From NCBI GenBank assembly GCA_038025085.1, contig CM076144.1, positions 32,485,501 through 32,549,500 on the forward strand: 64,000 bases of DNA, in the 5' to 3' direction. The first letter of the stretch is position 1; each line of letters opens with the position of its first letter. Below the pieces are notes generated by a model, which was not told the DNA's origin, did not search any database, and was given only the letters and a program-made list of their open reading frames with translations. Shown piece after piece: positions 57,349 through 64,000 of the stretch. The position numbers were made by a program, and so were the translations under genes. Source of the DNA: Tetragonia tetragonoides (taxonomy: Eukaryota > Streptophyta > Magnoliopsida > Caryophyllales > Aizoaceae).

Positions 57349-57654
57349 AGTAGTTTTCTTTAGAAAGCAAGTCTAGTTTTTAAAAAAAAGTAATAGGATT
57401 TTGTTTAGCTTAAACCCTTGTAGTTGCACTTTTTTTGTAACCTTAGGAATTTTAATTTATGCAATGTAAGCTTATTCGTTCAGTTTGAATAAAGAATATC
57501 CTTTTTTTTTTGAATGAGTTGAATGGAATTTTGGATTGATTTTGGCCGAGCCCCTTAAAAGGGTTACTTACGTATCCAGTGTGGAATCAGGCCAGCGTAG
57601 TTCGTTCAATTTGTGTACGTCTTTTTTTATTATCAGATTTTTTTCTTTTTTTTA
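57349..57654. other. 3' flanks of antisense gene 2 and of integrase (convergent)
   Basis: Between the stop of the plus-strand gene and the end of the minus-strand integrase. It contains T/A-rich runs and the block ACGTATCC.GTGTGGAATCAGG near 57570-57592, which recurs in Tat 3' regions. No coding sequence. Confidence 0.5.
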
Positions 57655-58909
57655 GACGTAGCACTTCTTCAGTTGGTCCATGTTGGTGAGCTGACTGAAC
57701 TCGATGCCATCAATGTCCATGAGCCGGGCTGCGCCTCCTGATAGGATGTCTTTGATGATGAACGGACCGGACCAATTCGGTCGAAATTTGCCTCTGGGGT
57801 CAGTAACTGGGGCACGTAATTCTTTTCAAACAAAGTCCCCTTCCTTCAGATTTCGAGGTTGAACCTTTTTGTTGAACGCTCTTGCCATGCGTTGTTGGTA
57901 CATGTGGGAATGGTCTAGGGCCCGTAGGCGTCTTTCATCTGTGAACATGAGTTCTTCATAACGGGCTTGCAACCATTGGGTTTCGGGAATTTCACCCTCT
58001 AAGGCTATGCGCATGGAGGGTAGCTGGACTTCTATGGGTAGCACCACCGCCTCCATTCCATAGACTAGGGAGTAAGGTGTTGCTCCTGTGGATGATCTTA
58101 TGGACGTTCTATACCCCAAAGGGAAAATGGGAGTTTTATGGGCCAATCTTTGTAGTTTTCTATCATCTTTTCGATGATAGTCTTGAGGTTTTTGTTGGCG
58201 GCTTCTACTGCGCCATTTGTTTGGGGACGGTAAGGGATGATTTGTGGTGCTGGATTTTGTAGCTTTTTAGTAGGGTGGCTGTTTCGGCTTTAAAATGGGA
58301 TCCATGGTCACTAATAATTTCATGTGGAACGCCGTATCGGCAGATAATGTTGTTTCTTATGAATTTGGACATTTGCTTGGATGTGAGGATGGCATAGGAC
58401 CGTGCTTCAACCCATTTGGTAAAATAGTCTATGGCTACTAGGATGTATTCATGTCCCATAGAGCCTTTTGGGGTGATTTTACCAATGATATCTATCCCCC
58501 ATGCGGAAAATGGCCAAGGGAATGTGAAGTTATGGAGCATGTAGGGTGGCATATGCTGTAACTTGGCATATATCTGACACTTCTTGCATTTGTTGACATA
58601 GTCGTGACAGTCTTTTTCCATGGTGATCCAATAGTACCCCAGTCGTAGGATCTTTTTAGAGAGCATTCGACCATTCATGTGTGGTCCGCATACCCCGTTG
58701 TGTACCTCGTCCATGATTTCTGCGGGTTCTTCGGCGTTCACACATCTGAGTTTGACTCTATTGTGGGACTTCTTGTATAGAACCCCCTTGTACTCTATGT
58801 ATTGTGCCGCTAAGAGACGGATGACCCGTTGAGCTCTTATTGGCACGTCCCCAGGATCTTGGTACCAAGGGTCTTCTTGTGTCGAGGTTGTTGCAGAAGG
58901 CTGGCTCAT
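57655..58909 (-). pseudogene. Tat integrase
   Basis: The HHCC zinc finger (VHNGVCGPHMNGRMLSKKI to CKKCQIYAKL, 58745-58560) is followed by the DDE core: WGIDIIGKITPKG, VAIDYFTKWVEARS and EIISDHGSHF. A frameshift near 58210 separates the core from NGAVEAANKNLKTIIEKMIE, which holds the catalytic Glu. The C-terminal part (58140-57826) has STGATPYSLVYGMEAVVLP and RYEELMFTDERRLRALDH, and ends near 57655 with NWSGPFIIKDILSGGAARL and LTNMDQLKK. Order and motifs are those of Tat integrases. RT and RNase H, which should lie at higher coordinates, are missing. Confidence 0.85.
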
Positions 58910-59280
58910 TTCTTCCCTGTATGCGGAGTGGCGTCGTTGAGGGAGTTCAGCTGCTCAAATTCCTGTATAAGAGACAATTTGTATTCTTGCTTTTCGGAGT
59001 TTACTTACATTGCTTAAATTGGTTAGTTAATGATTTGTGCAACTTTGAGTTCATCGGATTCATCAATAGCTAAACAAAAGAAGAAATGAGCAAGAGGAAT
59101 TTTTATTGATTTGCAAAAAGATAAGCACACATGACTTTAGAGAAGAGGCTCTCTAATTCCCGTCAAAAAGAAACTAGACTTAGAAAGAAAAGTAAAAGGG
59201 GAACACCACCTATTCCAGACTCAACCTAAAGATTTAGCTAAGATCCTAACTCGACAAAATTTGGGGACTCAAACTCGATT
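58910..59280. other. Deletion scar between gag and integrase of copy A
   Basis: This stretch occupies the place of protease, RT and RNase H (normally about 3 kb). It is AT-rich, with no pol motif in any frame. Confidence 0.55.
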
Positions 59281-59289
59281 TCTCTAGCT

Positions 59290-59754
59290 CTTGCAGGTAG
59301 CCAACTACTTCCAGGCTTCGTCGGTATCCTCTCCTTCCTTTAGAGGTGGCGGAATCTCTCCACTGTCTATAATTCTCTGTATATCATCTTTCAAGCGGAT
59401 GCAGTCGTCCATGCAATGGCCAAAGACTTGGTGATAGCGACAGTAGAAATCCTTATCTTAATTTATCTCTTGTAGGTTGTTAGTGGGAATCGCAGGCTTA
59501 AGGTCTCCTCTCCATATGAGGGCATTCATAACATTTTAAATGGGGACGTGCGATTGAGTGTATTGCCTTTGGTCAAGGCGAAGCCATCCTTTGATAACCC
59601 AGGCGCTGGGAGACCACATAGTTCCTTGATCAATGAAGGAGGTGATTACCCTTTTAGGCGTCTACACTGGTTGGCGTGATGCCCATTAGCTTCACAATAT
59701 TTGTACCGGAGTTAGGGATTCCTATCCCTTGGAAGCATTTGAGGTGTAGGCCTT
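59290..59754 (-). pseudogene. Tat gag C-terminal remnant with two zinc-knuckle-like repeats
   Basis: Minus-strand translation gives LRYKYCEANGHHANQCRRLK near 59710-59650 and DFYCRYHQVFGHCMDDCIRL near 59450-59390. The second is followed by KDDIQRIIDSGEIPPPLKEG. Both fit C-x5-H-x4-C type gag knuckles. Stops separate them. The segment is cut off by the LTR at 59755. Confidence 0.65.
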
Positions 59755-61078
59755 TGTAAGGACCCGAGATTTTCCTCCATCTAGGTGTTCCGCGAAGTAC
59801 GTCCTTATAAAAAATTTGTAAGTTGGGGGTTTAGATAACTTGAAGGGACCATCGAGTTAGAAAAGCTTTTGTAAAGAATTGAATTGAATAAAACTCATGA
59901 AAAGAGGTCATAAATCTGCTATCGGCATTTTATCGAAGGGACAAACCAAAGGGACAATCCGAAGGGACAACCCAATAGCGCGATAAGTGAACTAATCATG
60001 TTTTTAGACAGACTCCCGCTCATATAGAACATATGAGTACCCAAGAATAAAAGGTTCGGGGGCGAAGATACGAGGTAGGAAGGTGTTAGGCACCCAACTC
60101 GCCCGTTTTATGACAACCTCTACTAACTCAAGTTTGCTTAATAATTTAAAGACATGATTCCCACACAAACCGGATTAACAACCTAGACTTAGATTATTAA
60201 TTGGTTCATCACAAGCACCACAACATTTATTATTGACCCTTGTTTAAACATGCATTCGATTGACAAATTGAACAGCACAATGACGAGACATGTTTGGACA
60301 GACAATATTTATGAAGCAATAAAAGACATTATTTAGCATGTTATCTACATTATGACTACTAGAAAATAAACAATTAAGCAATTAATTTAATTTGAGCCCT
60401 CAGGAGTTTAGTACCTGAACTGTAGGCTATATTTGACAAGAATAGTAAAAGATATGATCTCAAGAATAAATTTGGAAGAAAGAGGGAGATGCTCGGGAGT
60501 ACTCAACCGAGAATAGAGGTTGTCAACTGTAGACTGTGTATTTTGAACTGAGGGACGAGGGTTGTATTTATAGGTGCAGGAAGTAGGGTTCGATGGCTAA
60601 ACAGGAGCCGTAATTTGGATTTTGGGCTGAAAAATAGTCGGGCCTGGAGACCTAACGAGCGCTGCTAGCGGCACTGCTGAGCGCCACTAGCGGCTCTAGA
60701 TTTTATTCCGATGCCACTGACGATTGTCAGCTGCCAGCTGGATGTTGTCATAATGACGACATCCAGTCTATTTTAATTTCCGGAGGAATTTAGTGTTCCA
60801 AAAAATATGAAAAGACCATTTTACCCTTCTGCAGTAAAAGACGGTTCTACCCGCAATTCGCAACTTGGAGACCGGGAGTCGGAAAAAGTCATGAGAGGTG
60901 TCATTGGAAAGCTCTTGAACGGGGCTTTTGAATGAGATTGAAATGAAGGAGTTTTCGAAGAAAAACCTGAGACCTTATCTTACTTATTAAAGCAAAAATA
61001 GCGTTCAAGTTTATAAATTACTCCTTTTATCATCGGGCTTTTGCGGAGAAATCTGAAGGCGCTTTTTTGGCGTCTATA
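59755..61078 (-). repeat. Tat element LTR shared by copies A and B
   Basis: TGTAAGGACCC to GGCGTCTATA on the plus strand. It is 105 bp longer than the LTR at 49743, mainly because of a stretch at about 60650-60790. That stretch contains GCTGCTAGCGGC (60661-60672), GCCACTAGCGGC (60682-60693) and a 29-bp near-perfect palindrome (60738-60766). Confidence 0.85.
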
Positions 61079-61499
61079 AAAGCCCCCACTTTGATCGAGG
61101 TTGAGTAAAAGCGAAGATCAAAATATTCTGAAGGCGCCATGCAGGCTGATGTGCACATGGTGTGTGAGGGTGAACAATATGTATGCATATGAAGACAAAC
61201 CTGAGTTGGGACATGCTCGTAGCGTGCTAAGATTTCATCTCTGTGAACACAAGAAAAAATAAAGGTTATGGTTAGCTGGAAAGAACACCGCTCGTAGATG
61301 GTCCAAACATCTGTTGGGGACCTGTATTTAGAGTGAGTGAAAAAGTTAGTAAGACTTTGAGAATGATCAACGTAGAGTGCTTCGACAAACAGTGACTAAA
61401 CACCGCTGGGTGGATGCCGATATTCCGTCCCTGTACGAGAAACGAAAAAGTCGAAGAGACAGCGCGATCAAAATGACGGCTGTAAAATGGTTAAAGCAT

Positions 61500-62025
61500 A
61501 CGAGCAGTTTAAATGCAATAGCTTAAGCAATCATTGACTGAAACATATAATAAAATAAAAAAAGGAAAGTATAACCGCAACAGTTTAAGCAATCATTGAC
61601 TGATATAAAATAAGTAACCTCGTAGAAGGACAGTTTAACCGCAATAGTTTAAGCGATCATTGACTGACCCAAAATAAGTGACTTCGTAGAAAGTCAGTTT
61701 AATTGCAATAGCTTAAGCGATCATTGACTGACTCGAATAAGTGACCTCGTAGAAGGTTAGTTCAACCGTAATAGCTTAAGCGATCATTGATTGACCCAAA
61801 TTTGTGACTTTGTAGAAGGTCAGTTTAATCGCAATTGCTTAAGCGGTCATTGACTGACCCGAATAAGTGACCTCGTAGAAGGTCAGTTTAACCGCAATAG
61901 CTTAAGCGGTCATTGACTGACCTGACTTTGTGACTTCGTAGAAAAGGACAGTTTAACCGCAATAGCTTAAGCGATCATTGACTGACCCGACTTTAAAAAC
62001 TGGCTGTCCGATAAAACTTGGATGA
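61500..62025. repeat. 63-bp satellite-like array, copy B
   Basis: About seven units of the same 63-bp repeat as at 51530-52023, with AGTTTAACCGCAATAGCTTA as the best-conserved part. Unit lengths are 63-64 bp. The first unit is interrupted by an A-rich insert (61550-61565). Confidence 0.85.
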
Positions 62026-62680
62026 GGCCAGCGGATTTACTGGGCTTAAAATATTTTGACACTACGGGTGATAAATATCTTCGGGATATATCGGGGCTTG
62101 TGTACTTGGGACCTGCAAAATAATTGGGTTAGTTTTACCTGATAATATTTGACACCGTAAGATGGGCCAACTGTTGAATTTTGAATTGGTGGGCCAAAGG
62201 GACTAGCTCCCGCGCGCTTGGTACTGATCTTTGCCGCGAACGAACTAAAATAACGGTTTCTGGGTTGGAATAAAGTCGTGGGACAGCAGGAGGGGCCCTC
62301 GTGTGCAGGCGGGGCAGGACCGCTAGCAGCCCAGGCCAGCGCCGCTAGCGGCGCTTGGCTCTTGGTGAGAGCCGCTAGCGGCGCTCAACTTGAGCAGGCA
62401 AAAACGTTTTGTCGCAAAAAAAAAATTTCTTCGCGTTTTGCTGCATTCTTCTTCTTCTTCGTCAAGAGCCATTGTCGAGAGGAGCTTCCTTTGTTGAGTG
62501 CTTCAACTTCCTCAAGGTAAGTCAATTCTTGACCAAATTCTTTAATTTTTGTCTTGAACTTGCTTATTTTTCAGCCTAGCTACTGAATTTTGGGTTGCAT
62601 TGTTGAATGGGTACTTGTCTCTTGCGGTTCTGAAACTTGAAATTTTTACTTGTAGAGAGAGAAAACTCCATTCTTCTTCT
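62026..62680 (+). promoter_or_regulatory. Upstream region and 5' UTR intron of antisense PMD gene, copy B
   Basis: Two perfect GCCGCTAGCGGC palindromes at 62341-62352 and 62371-62382 lie about 110-140 bp upstream of the C/T-rich leader. A 5' UTR intron (TCAAG|GTAAGT near 62517 to ACTTGTAG near 62655) matches that of copy A. No TATA box seen. Confidence 0.5.
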
Positions 62681-64000
62681 ATGGCCTCCAAAGATAAAGG
62701 GAAACGTCCCATGGGTGAGGAGGAGGAGAACCAGGACCTCTTTCGTACTGGGCTTCCGTCCTCTAGTACACCCCTTGCTCGACATGCAGATGGGGCGCAT
62801 TTGTACCAGGATTCTTTTATGCGCCTGGACTGGCGCCTGACTGGGGTTTGGGACCGTAGTGCTTTGCTACTGGACATGCAGAGTCATCTGTCTAACCTTC
62901 AACTGGTATGTTTCTTACTCTCTCTCTTTTTTTTGGTTCTGTTCAGTATATATCTTTTTGAACTGAAAATTTGAACTGTTAGTGCTTCGACATACGAACA
63001 AATTGGGATTTTGTACTGGATTGGTGGTCAGCTGTGTAGAATTTGTGTAGAATTGTTTTGGCTGTATTGGTAGCATATGGGGTGTTGAGAAAATTTTGTT
63101 TGTTGGCTGGGGTATTGGTGTTTTGATGCAGGCTCATGGGTCTACTTCTCACTGGACCATGATGTTGGACACATTTTCTGTGAGAGCTAGGGAGATAGTG
63201 CAGGGTTCGGGTTTTGAGCACTTTTTGTCGGTTATTCTGGCTTGTCACTCTGGGGATACTAGGATAATTGCTCGAGGGTTATTGGAGAGGTTTTGGGATA
63301 CCACAAACACTTTTCATACGCCTGTGGGGGAGATGTTTCCTACCCCTTTCTGTTTGCTGTACTGACGGGCTTGTCCTTTAGAGGGCGTCGCATTCAGTAT
63401 GACGCGAGTTACTATCGGCAGAGTGATAGATTGCTTGAGCTGTATGGGCCTGTGTCTCCCCATTTTATAGAGGACCGAGTTTCCCTACCAAGGTTATGGG
63501 CAGCCTTGGCGGAGCAGGGACTTACTGAGGAGCAAAGGGCTTGTATTTTCTTGGCTTACCTGTTAGGGGCGACCATTTTTTGCCCAGAAGAAGAGCCTGT
63601 GTCAGGTTGGTTTCTTGACATGTTTGGACGACATGTCCAATGTCCATGAGTACGATTTTGGTGCTCCCGCGTATGCTTCTTTAGTACGGTGGTGTCACCA
63701 GGCTTGCAGGCCTAGGCCGACGAGTCTCATTGGAGGATACTAGAGGTAGGCATATGTGTTTCCTTTTTCCTTTGCATATGCATGCGTTATAGGAGAGCTG
63801 TATCTGATTGTTCTTGCTTGTATGACAACTGTCGTTCTTTGAGTATTTTCCTGCTTTTGGTCTTCACCGTCCTGGTTTGAGGATGTTCCAACTAGGTTCA
63901 CGGTGGGTTGGTAGGGATAACCACCCGCTTTCCTCTTTGGAGCATTTTCGGGCTGCCTTTGAGTGTCATGTTGCGTCTGAGGTATGTTATCTTTGATTTG
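62681..64000 (+). pseudogene. Plant mobile domain gene, antisense in Tat copy B (partial)
   Basis: Exon 1 (62681-62905) is an intact 75-codon frame, MASKDKGKRPMGEEEENQDL to SHLSNLQL, ending at a GT donor in phase 0. Exon 2 starts at 63132 (AHGSTSHWTMMLD) with the PMD block GFEHFLSVILACHSGDTRII. A 1-bp deletion near 63345 shifts the frame, which recovers as GLSFRGRRIQYDASYYRQSD and IEDRVSLPRLWAALAEQGLT. A second disturbance near 63590 and a small deletion near 63730 follow. Exon 3 would be 63829-63981 (153 nt, as in copy A) but its acceptor AG has become AA. The lesions differ from those in copy A. The gene continues past the window. Confidence 0.75.

Larger units (their letters stand above)
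49743..61078 (-). mobile_element. Tat-lineage Ty3/gypsy element, copy A, with antisense genes
   Basis: It is bounded by LTRs at 49743-50961 (3') and 59755-61078 (5', possibly belonging to copy B). Read right to left: gag zinc knuckles (about 59740-59290), integrase (58909-57655), antisense gene 2 (56012-57348 on plus), antisense PMD gene (52664-55432 on plus), 63-bp array (51530-52023), purine tract (AAATTGGGGGCTTC) and 3' LTR. Protease, RT and RNase H are missing. Integrase motifs (WGIDIIGKI, VAIDYFTKWVEA) place it in the Tat/Athila branch. Extra ORFs and 3' tandem arrays are known for Tat. No primer-binding site is seen next to 59754, so either the 5' end is deleted or copy B is inserted there. 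Confidence 0.8.
59755..64000 (-). mobile_element. Tat-lineage element, copy B (right end outside window)
   Basis: Begins with an LTR at 59755-61078. Internal sequence follows that is collinear with copy A from 50962 on: purine tract, 150-bp unit (61387), 63-bp array (about 61610-62025), palindromes, antisense PMD gene (62681 onward). The purine tract (AGCCCCCACTTTG, plus strand) at 61081 marks 59755-61078 as its 3' LTR. The rest lies beyond 64000. Confidence 0.8.

Noticed and set aside
1..64000. Bacterial-type defence, toxin or biosynthetic cluster
   Set aside because: Gene structure, repeats and domains are all plant nuclear; no operon-like run of ORFs exists.

Overview
This is a plant nuclear genome window, most likely from a eudicot. 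The evidence is intron-split genes with GT-AG junctions, AT-rich intergenic DNA, and dense LTR retrotransposons, L1-type LINEs, SINEs and MITEs. No bacterial, viral or organellar operon is visible. The order or family cannot be fixed from the sequence alone.

Genic part (1-18.3 kb). Two host genes lie head-to-tail on the minus strand. The 5' two exons of a FRIGIDA-like gene (FRL4 type) occupy 814-4079, and its 3' exon(s) lie left of the window. A three-exon XS-domain gene runs from 18169 to 8513. All four splice boundaries of the XS gene were placed at base level and they keep the frame, giving a 563-residue protein. Its introns are 5 kb and 3 kb long and hold a small SINE family, a 32-bp tandem repeat and an internal duplication. 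The intergenic DNA holds one clear MITE.

Nested block (18.5-40.5 kb). A minus-strand Ty1/copia element with 231-bp LTRs and a CTCTT target-site duplication (TSD) has been opened repeatedly. A minus-strand Ty3/gypsy chromovirus-type element (20071-25598, TSD ACATG) sits in its reverse transcriptase. A solo LTR (26930-36388) sits in its integrase. That solo LTR was itself hit by a plus-strand LINE (27737-35309, 15-bp TSD), which was then hit by a 2.8-kb solo LTR (32031-34822, TSD AAGAT). Two small DNA-transposon relics sit in the copia leader and LTR. Removing each insertion together with one TSD copy restores the interrupted reading frame.

Middle block (40.5-49.7 kb). There is a long inverted-repeat element (about 40.58-41.82 kb). 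Next comes a SIRE-like copia LTR (42266-48758) split by a minus-strand LINE whose 3' end runs into an (AT)n tract. A stray fragment of another LINE follows.

Right block (49.7-64 kb). Two copies of one Tat-lineage Ty3/gypsy family lie in the same orientation (minus) and share the LTR at 59755-61078. The left copy keeps gag zinc knuckles and integrase but has lost protease, RT and RNase H. On the opposite (plus) strand each copy carries an intron-containing plant-mobile-domain (PMD) gene. The left copy also has a second antisense gene with its own TATA box. Between these genes and the 3' LTR is a 63-bp satellite-like array, and the palindrome GCCGCTAGCGGC recurs in the LTR and upstream of the antisense genes. 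This arrangement, a retrotransposon with an antisense spliced gene set, is the most interesting thing in the window. Extra ORFs in Tat elements are known as a class, so the novelty lies in the details: retained introns, two separate genes and shared palindromes.
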